Assembly: GCA_001914235.1 (NCBI GenBank)
Contig: MQUF01000002.1
Span: 248,001 to 312,000 of the forward strand
Direction: 5' to 3'
Length of the DNA: 64,000 nucleotides
Source of the DNA: Desulfobulbaceae bacterium DB1
Lineage (GTDB): Bacteria > Desulfobacterota > Desulfobulbia > Desulfobulbales > SURF-16
The notes beneath the pieces are model-generated. The model was given only the letters and a program-made list of their open reading frames with translations. It had not been told where the DNA came from and made no database searches. The position numbers and the translations under genes are program-made. Below, piece by piece: positions 48,909 to 57,182 of the stretch (position 1 is the stretch's first letter; every line of letters starts with the position of its first letter).

Positions 48909-50102
48909 ATGATGAAAAAAACAATCTTTATCAGTGCGGCATTCGGACTTCTGGCAGCGGCTTCAGCGAACGCGGGTATTATTACGGAGTGGGACAAAAG
49001 CCTGGTTGTCACCGACCCTGAGCCGGTCGGCGGCTATGTGGATTACATCACCTACAACAGTATTATCTACCTTGATGACACCATGACAGCCAGCAACGGC
49101 CGAGTGGTCTGGAAACATGGAGACGTGCAACCGGACGGCCTCAAGGTGGTCAACCACGATGATGTCGACGGCTCCAACTGCATCATGACCACCGGCTACA
49201 ACCCCTATGACCTCAGCGACAAGCAGTGTTCCGATCCGCTGCAGTCCAGCAAGCGCGCCAAAGTAAAAAATACCGTCAGCGGCCCATTGGATGTTGACCT
49301 GCATGTCATTGCCGGCCCCACCACCACATATCGCATGGAGCAGAAGCTGACCAACGGTACCGCGGCAGACCTGTGGGCCGGGTTCACCATTCAACTCGGC
49401 ACCAAGGATGCAGGCGGCAATTTCATCCCGTCAACACCCGGCGACGGCCTGGGATTTTCCGACAACAAGGGAAACATCTGGACTTCCCTGGTATCCACCG
49501 CCACCCAGAAAGACCTGGTTTTCTCCGCCAATTTTGCCCAGGGCCTGGCCGGACCGGCTGACAAATACCATCCCGAGCCCGGTTACTTCAACCCTGTCGA
49601 GCGCATGATTTTCACCATGGTGGCCGACGAAAACACCATCACCAGCGCCGGTGTCTCCTCCACCTATTCCAATGTCTTCGGGCCGTGGGTCAACAGCGCA
49701 GGCGCTCCCGTCGCCATCTTCTGGGATGATGACGGCGACATCAACACCGACAACATCCTGATGGGCAACTGCGCCGACTCCGCCAACCTCGTTCACGTCG
49801 GCACCCACAGCGGCGACGACATAACCGGTTTTACCTGCAACGGCACCTGGGTTACCTTCCGCGGCACCACCCCCGGCACCCCCGAGGTACTCGGTGACCT
49901 GGAAGCCGCTTTCGGACAGCCGGTCTACAGCAGTATCAACGAGGCCATCGCCGCCGTTGCCGCAGGCGAGGCCACCAATCCGATGTATATGGATTACATT
50001 GAAGATGCGGCCAACCTGGGCCTCAATTTCTGGATCACGGTTGCCGACAGCTTCGCCGGCGACAATATCGTTATTCGCTACACCCCCGTTGTCACCGAGT
50101 AA
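48909..50102 (+). CDS. Secreted choice-of-anchor F family protein (397 aa)
   Basis: A Sec signal peptide (MKKTIFISAAFGLLAAASANA) is followed by a beta-rich exported domain rich in Asp, Gly and Thr, with GITEWDKSLVV-type start and repeated N-x-D/G-D blocks (WDDDGDINTDN). I recognise the pattern as choice-of-anchor F, a family that normally ends in one of several sorting tails. Here the C-terminus (NIVIRYTPVVTE) has no PEP-CTERM, LPXTG or GlyGly tail, so the protein should be freely secreted or periplasmic. The start at 48,909 has a GGAG site; an earlier in-frame ATG lacks one. Confidence 0.72.
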   Translation: MMKKTIFISAAFGLLAAASANAGIITEWDKSLVVTDPEPVGGYVDYITYNSIIYLDDTMTASNGRVVWKHGDVQPDGLKVVNHDDVDGSNCIMTTGYNPYDLSDKQCSDPLQSSKRAKVKNTVSGPLDVDLHVIAGPTTTYRMEQKLTNGTAADLWAGFTIQLGTKDAGGNFIPSTPGDGLGFSDNKGNIWTSLVSTATQKDLVFSANFAQGLAGPADKYHPEPGYFNPVERMIFTMVADENTITSAGVSSTYSNVFGPWVNSAGAPVAIFWDDDGDINTDNILMGNCADSANLVHVGTHSGDDITGFTCNGTWVTFRGTTPGTPEVLGDLEAAFGQPVYSSINEAIAAVAAGEATNPMYMDYIEDAANLGLNFWITVADSFAGDNIVIRYTPVVTE

Positions 50103-50174
50103 TCCCAAAAACCTTTTCTTCAGCCCCTTTGACATGGCCGCCATGGCAGAGGCGCTGAAATCATTTTTCCTCTT

Positions 50175-50209
50175 AAAAAGGCCGGGATGGGGTGTCCCGG
50201 CCTTTTTTT
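50175..50209 (+). terminator. Rho-independent terminator
   Basis: An 8-bp stem GGCCGGGA/TCCCGGCC with a 7-nt loop, followed by T7, with A5 on the other side so that it may work in both directions. It lies 73 bp after the secreted-protein gene. Confidence 0.92.
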
Positions 50210-50397
50210 ATTGTTGCCGGGCAAAAATTGCGTGCCCACGCCGAAGACACCGCGACAGCCGATCCGGGATTGCCTCCGCCGGCAGGGATTTACCGGAGCA
50301 GGATTGCTGCAAATCGGCGGGATGATACATTAACAGCTTGATTTTTCTACGCCTTTCAAATTAAAGTGAGCAAAATAACTTTCACGGGAGGCTGAAA

Positions 50398-50892
50398 ATG
50401 AAAAAATTTTATCTGGCGTTGTGCTGTTGTCTGCTCCTGGTCAACGGATGCGGAAACTCAACAGAAGAAAAGGTCATTGAAAAACAGATCGAAAAGGAAA
50501 CCGGAGGAAAGGCGGATGTGGACCTCGCGAAAAAGGGGATGAAGATCACCGGAGAAACCGAGGGTGAAAAATATTCCGTCACCACCGGCGAGGTAACAGA
50601 AATTCCGAAGGACTTCCCGGCCGACGTATACCTCTACCAGCCGTCCAAGGCGGTGCAAGCCGTCGAGGTGACCGGCGGCTATTCCGTTTCCCTGACGACG
50701 CCCGACGGGGTGGAAAAAGTAGCGGCACGCTACAAGGAGCAGATGGTTTCCCAGGGATGGGCTGAACAGGCCTCCATGAACATGGGTGGCCAGACAATCC
50801 TCATTTATGAAAAGGACGGGCGGGCCGCCAACATTGCCGTCATGCCCCTGGAGGGTGAAACGCACATTACGGTGACCATCGGCACGGAGTAA
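50398..50892 (+). CDS. Predicted lipoprotein (164 aa)
   Basis: The signal peptide ends in the lipobox LVNGC (Cys about 18). The next 40 residues are charged and helical (EEKVIEKQIEKETGGKADVDL), a likely tether. The C-terminal part (VEVTGGYSVSLTTPDGVEKVAARYKEQMVSQGW) has the small alpha/beta pattern of DUF-type lipoproteins that bind envelope partners. No function is known. A GGGAGG ribosome binding site precedes the ATG. Convergent with thrC. Confidence 0.8.
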   Translation: MKKFYLALCCCLLLVNGCGNSTEEKVIEKQIEKETGGKADVDLAKKGMKITGETEGEKYSVTTGEVTEIPKDFPADVYLYQPSKAVQAVEVTGGYSVSLTTPDGVEKVAARYKEQMVSQGWAEQASMNMGGQTILIYEKDGRAANIAVMPLEGETHITVTIGTE

Positions 50893-50913
50893 AGCAAAAA
50901 GGCCGGCAACGGC

Positions 50914-52302
50914 TCAAATGGCGTTCTGCTCGACAAATTCCCTGATCTGATCCACATCGGCATCAAGCACCCGACAACGGGTCTCCCGACCGTGCAGATC
51001 ACGGAAGCTTTCCGGCATCTCCGGCGGTCGGCCGATGGCGGCAAGCACCGCATCCCCGAATTTGGCGGGATGGGCGGTGGCCAGGCAGACCATGGGAACC
51101 GCCGGATCACGATGCCGGATCCCCGCACCAACGCCTACCGCGGTGTGGGGATCAAGCACATAGTCGTTCCGCCGGTAAAAATCACCAATCACCTCACTGG
51201 TCTGCTGCCGGTTCACGCTTGCCGTGAGAAAAGCGGCCTGGATTTTTTTCTGCTCCGCCGCGCTGAACCGCAGGCTGCCGCTTGTCGCGAAGGCAGCCAT
51301 GGCTTCCCTGGTGCGATCCGCATTCCGGTCATACAGAAAATAGAGATAGCGCTCAAAATTGCTGGCCACCTGGATATCCATGGAGGGGCTTGAGGTCTGC
51401 ACCACCTTGTCCAGCGAATAGTCGCCATGCTGAACAAACCGGCTGAGCAGATTATTTTCATTGGTGGCCAGCACCAGATGGCGGATCCGGCCGGGCAGCA
51501 TCTGCCGCGCCACAAACCCTGCGAAGATATCGCCGAAGTTGCCGGTGGGCACGGAAAAATCCACCTTGCCGCCCGGCCCGCTCAGCTTAAGCGCCGCAAA
51601 GACATAGTAAACCACCTGGGCAAGAATGCGGGCCCAATTGATGGAGTTGACCGCGCCCAGACGATACTTCTCCTTGAAGGGAATATCATTGAACAGGGTC
51701 TTGACGATGGACTGCCCGTCGTCAAAGGTGCCGCGGATCGCCAGATTGAAAACATTGGCGTCAATGACCGTGGTCATCTGCAGCTCCTGGACGGCGCTGA
51801 CCCGTTTATGGGGGTGGAGGATGAAAATATTGAGCCGCTCCTTGCCCCGCACGCCGTAAATGGCGGCACTGCCGGTATCCCCGGAAGTGGCGCCGAGAAT
51901 ATTCATCTTTTCCCCGCTCTCCTTCAACAGATACTCAAAAACATTGCCGAGAAACTGCAGGGCCACGTCCTTGAAGGCAAGGGTCGGGCCGTGAAACAGC
52001 TCAAGGATATGCACATCGCCTTTTGCCGTCAGCGGCGTGATTGCCGGATGGGTGAAGGTCGCGTAGGAGCGATCGACGAGCTCCTTGAGATCCCGCGGGG
52101 GGATATCATCAACAAAAAGGGAAAGCACGGCATGGGCCAGATCCTGATAGGACAGGCCGCGCCAGGCCGCGATCGTCTCTTCGCTCACCTGGGGGATCGA
52201 TTCCGGCAGCAGCAAACCGCCGTCCGTGGCGAGCCCCATCATCACCGCCTGCTTGAACGATATGGGGGAGATCCCTCCCCTGGTGCTGATATATTTCATC
52301 AT
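50914..52302 (-). CDS. thrC: Threonine synthase (462 aa)
   Basis: ThrC converts O-phosphohomoserine to threonine with pyridoxal phosphate. The lysine that binds PLP is K111 in FHGPTLAFKDVALQF. MKYISTRGGISPISFKQAVMMGLA is the family start, and GATSGDTGSAAIYG and SVPTGNFGDIFAGFVA follow. The ATG at 52,302 with an AGGGGGG site is used; a longer frame runs back into rsfS. It lies 10 bp downstream of the rsfS stop. Confidence 0.97.
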   Translation of the reverse strand: MMKYISTRGGISPISFKQAVMMGLATDGGLLLPESIPQVSEETIAAWRGLSYQDLAHAVLSLFVDDIPPRDLKELVDRSYATFTHPAITPLTAKGDVHILELFHGPTLAFKDVALQFLGNVFEYLLKESGEKMNILGATSGDTGSAAIYGVRGKERLNIFILHPHKRVSAVQELQMTTVIDANVFNLAIRGTFDDGQSIVKTLFNDIPFKEKYRLGAVNSINWARILAQVVYYVFAALKLSGPGGKVDFSVPTGNFGDIFAGFVARQMLPGRIRHLVLATNENNLLSRFVQHGDYSLDKVVQTSSPSMDIQVASNFERYLYFLYDRNADRTREAMAAFATSGSLRFSAAEQKKIQAAFLTASVNRQQTSEVIGDFYRRNDYVLDPHTAVGVGAGIRHRDPAVPMVCLATAHPAKFGDAVLAAIGRPPEMPESFRDLHGRETRCRVLDADVDQIREFVEQNAI

Positions 52303-52312
52303 GGCCCCCCTG

Positions 52313-52690
52313 TCATTCTTCCTCGACGCCGATTCTCGGGGCATCATGCCACAACCCTTCAAGGTCGTAGAAGGCCCGTTCCTCATGATAGAAAATATGC
52401 ACCACCACATCGCCGTAATCAAGAAGCACCCAAAAGCCTTCCTGCGCCCCTTCGGTGGTGCCCTCCTGCAATCTTTTCAGGCGGAGTTCACTTTCGATCG
52501 CATCCGCCAGACCCTGAACATGACGGGTGGAGCGACCGCTCATGATGACAAAATAATCGGTAAACGAGGAGAGTTCATGCACATCAAGGATAACCAGATC
52601 CTCGGCTTTTTTATCGAGAGCGGCCCCGCTGATAATGCGGGCAAGCTCCAGACTCGACTTTTCCTGATACTTCTTCGGAGTTCTCTTCAT
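52313..52690 (-). CDS. rsfS: Ribosomal silencing factor RsfS (125 aa)
   Basis: RsfS binds ribosomal protein L14 and blocks subunit joining in starvation. The conserved core is KKAEDLVILDVHELSSFTDYFVIMSGRSTRHVQGLAD, then WVLLDYGDVVVHIFYHEERAFYDLEGLW. The ATG at 52,690 (MKRTPKKYQ) has an AAGG site; an ATG at 52,741 is an alternative start. It precedes thrC. Confidence 0.93.
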   Translation of the reverse strand: MKRTPKKYQEKSSLELARIISGAALDKKAEDLVILDVHELSSFTDYFVIMSGRSTRHVQGLADAIESELRLKRLQEGTTEGAQEGFWVLLDYGDVVVHIFYHEERAFYDLEGLWHDAPRIGVEEE

Positions 52691-52938
52691 CCTTACAGTC
52701 CGTGTTGAATGGTAGGCTTTTCGCTCTACCGGTATTGACATAAACACCCATCAGGGCCATGTTTTATCCGGAAAGGACAGCAGCTGACAATGCCATATTT
52801 CAGGTTGATCCAGATAACAGGGATGCGGAACGCCGTCAATGACAAAAAAAATGCGCTGCCGACCTGCAAGACCAACTTCATCACATACCATAAACCATAA
52901 TGGTAAAAACTTAAATCCTCAATTGAACATTCATGCGA

Positions 52939-52966
52939 TTGACTTCTGTGGCATCTGGAGTATAAT
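52939..52966 (+). promoter_or_regulatory. Sigma70-type promoter for secDF
   Basis: TTGACT (52,939-52,944), a 16-nt spacer and a perfect TATAAT (52,961-52,966). It lies 58 bp upstream of the secDF ATG. Confidence 0.7.
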
Positions 52967-53023
52967 CTCGCAGCGTATAAATCCAGACAAATCATGCACC
53001 AGGCCGTCAAAGGAGCACTGTGA

Positions 53024-55591
53024 ATGAATAAATCATTAAAATGGAAGTTTCTTCTCCTCTTCACCCTTATCGCCTTTTCGGGATTGACCCTGCTCCCCAC
53101 TTTTTACGGCAACCTGCCGGACTGGTGGAAAAAATACATGTCGCCCGAGGGGCTGAATCTCGGCCTTGACCTGCAGGGCGGCATGCATCTCGTCCTCAAG
53201 GTCGACCTTGACAAGGCCATTGAAAACTCCCTGGATTTCGCCGCGCAGGACCTGAAAAACAACCTGAAGGACCAGAAGATATCGGTGGTCCAGAGTGCCT
53301 CCGGTGACAAGCAGAAAGTGGTCTTCGTCCTGCCCAACGCCGAATCGGCGAACACGGTGCAAAAGCTGGTGCAGGACGATTTCCCCAACCTTACTATCGA
53401 CGTCCAGACGGTTGAAGGATCCTTTCCCCGCGTCACCCTGACCCTCAATGACGACCAGATCGACTTTATCAATAAAAATGCGGTCAATCAGTCCCTGGAG
53501 ATCATCCGCAACCGTATAGACCAGTTCGGCGTTGCCGAGCCGGTTATTGTCCGCCAGGGCAAGGACGAAATCATTGTCCAGCTGCCCGGCGTCAAGGACC
53601 CGGAAAGGGCCCTGAGCCTGATCGGCCAGACCGCCCAGCTGGAATTCAAGGTGGTGGATGACAGCGGCGTTGACCTGCCCGGACTGATCAATCAGGCGGT
53701 GACCGCCGGCCAGTGGCGCGAAGGGGACAGCCGGGAGAAGCTCAACGAGGCGATCAAACGCTTTCTGCCCAATGACACCCAGATCTATTTTGAAAAAGAA
53801 ACAGACCAGCAGACCGGCCGCGAGATCAAAACCCCCATTCTCCTGCAAAATCAGGTGTTGATGACCGGCGAAATGGTGAAAGACGCCCAGGTGCGGGTGG
53901 GAGGCAACTTTAACGAGCCCTATGTCAGTCTTGACCTGACGGGCCGGGGCGGCAAGGTTTTCGGCCAGATCACGGAAAAAAACGTCAACCGCCGTTTGGC
54001 CATCGTCCTTGATGAGGTGGTGCGTTCCGCCCCGGTCATCCGCGAAAAAATCCTGGGCGGCAGCGCCCAGATTTCCGGCAGCTTCACCTATGAAGAGGCC
54101 GCGGACCTGGCCATTATCCTGCGGGTCGGCGCCCTGCCCGCACCGGTTTCCATTGTCCAGAATCTGACCATCGGCGCCTCGCTGGGTCAGGATTCAATCA
54201 ACAAGGGGATCTCCTCCGGCCTGCTCGGCACCGCCCTGGTCATCCTGTTCATGATTATTTATTACCGGCTGTCAGGCGTGATCGCCAACGGCGCCCTGGT
54301 GCTGAATATCCTTTTCCTCTTCGGCGGATTGTCCGCCCTGCAGGCGACCCTCACTCTGCCCGGTATCGCCGGTATCATCCTGTCTATCGGCATGGCGGTT
54401 GATTCGAACATCATTATTTTCGAGAGGATGCGGGAGGAATTCGATATCGGCAAATCAATGCGCTCCGGGGTGGAGGCCGGCTTTGACAAGGCTTTTTCCA
54501 CCATTGTCGACTCCCATGTCACCACCCTGATCACCTCGTTTGCCCTCTTTCTCTTCGGTACCGGACCGATCAAGGGTTTTGCCGTCACCCTGACCCTCGG
54601 CGTATCCATAAACCTGTTCACCACCCTCTTCTGCACCAAGATGGTGTACGACACCCTGCACTATAAAAGGCTTCTGCGCCCCGTCAAGTTTCTGCATCTC
54701 ATTAAGAAACCCAATCTTGACTACATGAAAATGCGCAAATTCACCTTTACCGTCTCCGCCGTCATGACGCTGATCGGACTGTTTTCCTTCGTGCAGCTGA
54801 TGCGGGGCCAGGGCAATATCGGCGTTGACTTTGCCGGCGGCGCCCTGTTGCAGTACCAGGCCGCGCAGTCCTATGACCTGGAAAAGGTGCGCAAGGCATT
54901 TGCCGAAAGCGACCTGCACGGAGTGGACCTGCAGCCGGTCACCAGCGAAAACCGCTTGATCGTTAAAATCAAGAAATCGGCGCAGATCGTCGGCAAGGAC
55001 ACGGAAATCATCACCGCCTTTCTGGGTGACAAACTGCCGGAATACAAATTCAGCCTGGAAAGCCAGTCGGAAATCGGCGCCTCGGTGAGCGATACGCTGA
55101 AAGAAAAGGCACTGCAGGCAATTCTCATCTCCCTGGCCGGTGTCGTCGTCTATATCGCCCTGCGTTTTGATTACCGGTTCGGCATGGCGGCGGCCATCGC
55201 CACCTTCCATGACGTCGTGCTGGTGCTGGGCATCTGCTGGATGCTCGACATCGAGATCACCCTGCTCATCATCACCGCCCTGCTCACCCTGGCCGGATAT
55301 TCATTGAATGATACAGTCATCGTTTTTGACCGTATCAGGGAAAACTTGCACAAACAGATCCAGAACCCTGACCTGGGCGGCATCATCAACAACAGTGTCA
55401 ACGAGGTCATGACCCGGACCCTTGCCACCGCGCTGACTACGCTCATCGCCTTGGTACCGCTCTATTTCTTCGGCGGCACGGTCCTCCACGACTTTACGTT
55501 TGCCCTGCTGATCGGCATTCTCGTCGGCACCTATTCCTCGATTTTTGTCGCCAGCCCGCTGCTGATTTTCTGGCAGAAAAAAGCTGCCTGA
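53024..55591 (+). CDS. secDF: SecD-SecF fusion, protein-export accessory subunit (855 aa)
   Basis: Proton-driven helper of the Sec translocon. The SecD part (1-about 545) has the LGLDLQGGMHLVLKV start, a periplasmic P1 region and the AVDSNIIIFERMREE transmembrane block. The SecF part (about 570-855) has GVDFAGGALLQY and a second block, LNDTVIVFDRIREN. Both halves have the six-helix layout and the conserved Asp/Arg (DSNIIIFERMRE, DTVIVFDRIRE). In many proteobacteria these are two genes; here they are one polypeptide. No yajC gene precedes it. Confidence 0.96.
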   Translation: MNKSLKWKFLLLFTLIAFSGLTLLPTFYGNLPDWWKKYMSPEGLNLGLDLQGGMHLVLKVDLDKAIENSLDFAAQDLKNNLKDQKISVVQSASGDKQKVVFVLPNAESANTVQKLVQDDFPNLTIDVQTVEGSFPRVTLTLNDDQIDFINKNAVNQSLEIIRNRIDQFGVAEPVIVRQGKDEIIVQLPGVKDPERALSLIGQTAQLEFKVVDDSGVDLPGLINQAVTAGQWREGDSREKLNEAIKRFLPNDTQIYFEKETDQQTGREIKTPILLQNQVLMTGEMVKDAQVRVGGNFNEPYVSLDLTGRGGKVFGQITEKNVNRRLAIVLDEVVRSAPVIREKILGGSAQISGSFTYEEAADLAIILRVGALPAPVSIVQNLTIGASLGQDSINKGISSGLLGTALVILFMIIYYRLSGVIANGALVLNILFLFGGLSALQATLTLPGIAGIILSIGMAVDSNIIIFERMREEFDIGKSMRSGVEAGFDKAFSTIVDSHVTTLITSFALFLFGTGPIKGFAVTLTLGVSINLFTTLFCTKMVYDTLHYKRLLRPVKFLHLIKKPNLDYMKMRKFTFTVSAVMTLIGLFSFVQLMRGQGNIGVDFAGGALLQYQAAQSYDLEKVRKAFAESDLHGVDLQPVTSENRLIVKIKKSAQIVGKDTEIITAFLGDKLPEYKFSLESQSEIGASVSDTLKEKALQAILISLAGVVVYIALRFDYRFGMAAAIATFHDVVLVLGICWMLDIEITLLIITALLTLAGYSLNDTVIVFDRIRENLHKQIQNPDLGGIINNSVNEVMTRTLATALTTLIALVPLYFFGGTVLHDFTFALLIGILVGTYSSIFVASPLLIFWQKKAA

Positions 55592-55605
55592 GCTGGGAAA
55601 GAAAA

Positions 55606-56325
55606 ATGACGGACGAACCAGATCTGCATCTGTCGGAGCATGTCTCCCGGCTGCGGGAAGGAGAGAATTTCACCTTTGCCTGCCATCCGGGAGTGGACTG
55701 TTTCACCGACTGCTGCCGGCAACTGGACCTGGCCCTTTCGCCCTACGATGTTTTGCGCCTGTCCAGGGAATTAAAGATTTCCGGCAAGGAATTTCTGGAC
55801 CGTTACGCGGTTGTGGAATTCGAGGAAGGGGACATCTTTCCCCATGTTTATCTGGGCATGATTGACGACGGCAGGGCAAGCTGCCCCTTTGTCTCGGAGC
55901 AGGGATGCCGGGTTTATCCCGGCCGCCCGGCCGCCTGCCGCACCTATCCCTTGGGGCGCGGCGCCCGGCGTGATGAAAACGGTTGTGACCATGCCTTTTT
56001 TGTGCTGCTGAAGGAACCCCACTGCCACGGCTTTGCCGCGCCGGACACGATAAACCTGGAGCTGTGGATTGCCGACCAGGGCTTGGCCGACTATTACGCG
56101 GCAAATGATTGTTTACTGTCCCTGCTGCAGCATGAAAAAATCAAACAGGGATTCCGCCCGTCATCCGCACAGCGGGATCTGTACCTGAACACCCTCTACA
56201 ATCTGGAAGAATTCGGCACCAGGTCGGGTTGCGGCCCAAGTGCCATGACGGATCTTGCATTGCTGCGGTCAGCGGTCGACCGGCTGATTGAAACATATTT
56301 CAATGAACGGGAAACCACGATCTAA
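55606..56325 (+). CDS. YkgJ-family cysteine cluster protein (239 aa)
   Basis: The N-terminal cysteine pattern CHPGVDCFTDCCRQL and the later CPFVSEQGCRVYPGRPAACRTYPLG are the signature of the YkgJ/YfcZ-type (CxxxCxxCC...) metal or Fe-S binding family. The family role is uncertain. It starts 14 bp after secDF and is probably cotranscribed; its ribosome binding site is GGGAAAG. A soluble protein with no membrane helices. Confidence 0.85.
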   Translation: MTDEPDLHLSEHVSRLREGENFTFACHPGVDCFTDCCRQLDLALSPYDVLRLSRELKISGKEFLDRYAVVEFEEGDIFPHVYLGMIDDGRASCPFVSEQGCRVYPGRPAACRTYPLGRGARRDENGCDHAFFVLLKEPHCHGFAAPDTINLELWIADQGLADYYAANDCLLSLLQHEKIKQGFRPSSAQRDLYLNTLYNLEEFGTRSGCGPSAMTDLALLRSAVDRLIETYFNERETTI

Positions 56326-56363
56326 CTCCGAGCACACACTTTTCTCCGTGCCCTGCATGGCGA

Positions 56364-57119
56364 ATGAATGAGCCTTTGAACCCACAAGCACTCCCCAAAA
56401 GCGACCACCCGGAAGAACAGAGTGTTCCCCCGGGCAAAAAGCTGCTCGGTTTCCTGCTGGAAATCCGCAAGACCATTCTTTCGCTTGCCCTCGGCATTGC
56501 TCTCGGCACCCTGGGATTTTATTTCATCTCTCCCGCTCTTTTCAGCGGAATGCAAAATCATCTTGACCAGAAGCTTGCCTTTTTCACCGTGGCCGAACCC
56601 TTTCTCGCCCATGTCAAGCTGGCCCTCTTCGCCACCCTCTTCTGCCTGATGCCCTGGATTGTCACCTGCTTCTGGCGGGCCATGGCCCGTCCTTTCGGCC
56701 TGTCCGGCAAGGCCCTGTTGGTCTTTATCTTTTTTACCTGTATCCTTTTTTACAGCGGCACCCTGTTCTGTTACTTCGTCACTTTGCCTTTCGGGATAGA
56801 ATTTCTCCTCGGCTTTGAATCGGAGCAGCTGAAATCGATTATTTCCGTGGGGAAATTCGTTTCCTTTGTCACGGTTTTCGTCCTGGCCTTCGGCCTTATC
56901 TTCGAACTGCCGATCTTCATGGTTTTTTTCGCCCGCGCCGGCGTCTGCCCCCGCTCTACCTTTGAAAAAAACCGGCGCTATGCAATACTCGCCATCAGCA
57001 TTGTCGCCGCGCTGCTCACCCCGACTCCGGACGTGGTGAACATGCTGCTCATGGGCGGCCCCCTGTATCTTCTTTATGAAACCGGAATTATTATTCTGAA
57101 ATTGCTGAAAGTGCGATAG
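56364..57119 (+). CDS. tatC: Twin-arginine translocase subunit TatC (251 aa)
   Basis: TatC is the receptor for twin-arginine signals. Six membrane helices are visible, with family blocks FTVAEPFLAHVKLALFATL, FFTCILFYSGTLFCYF and FELPIFMVFFARAG, and the closing VVAALLTPTPDVVNMLLMG-type segment. The proline-rich N-terminus (about 25 residues) is longer than usual and loosely conserved. A separate tatA/tatB is not in the window. The Moco enzyme at 23,249-25,468 is a likely client. Confidence 0.95.
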   Translation: MNEPLNPQALPKSDHPEEQSVPPGKKLLGFLLEIRKTILSLALGIALGTLGFYFISPALFSGMQNHLDQKLAFFTVAEPFLAHVKLALFATLFCLMPWIVTCFWRAMARPFGLSGKALLVFIFFTCILFYSGTLFCYFVTLPFGIEFLLGFESEQLKSIISVGKFVSFVTVFVLAFGLIFELPIFMVFFARAGVCPRSTFEKNRRYAILAISIVAALLTPTPDVVNMLLMGGPLYLLYETGIIILKLLKVR

Positions 57120-57182
57120 TATGAATTAACAAGATCCCGTTGTTTTTCCGCCGCAAGGCAATACCTCCATTAGGCGTCCCTT

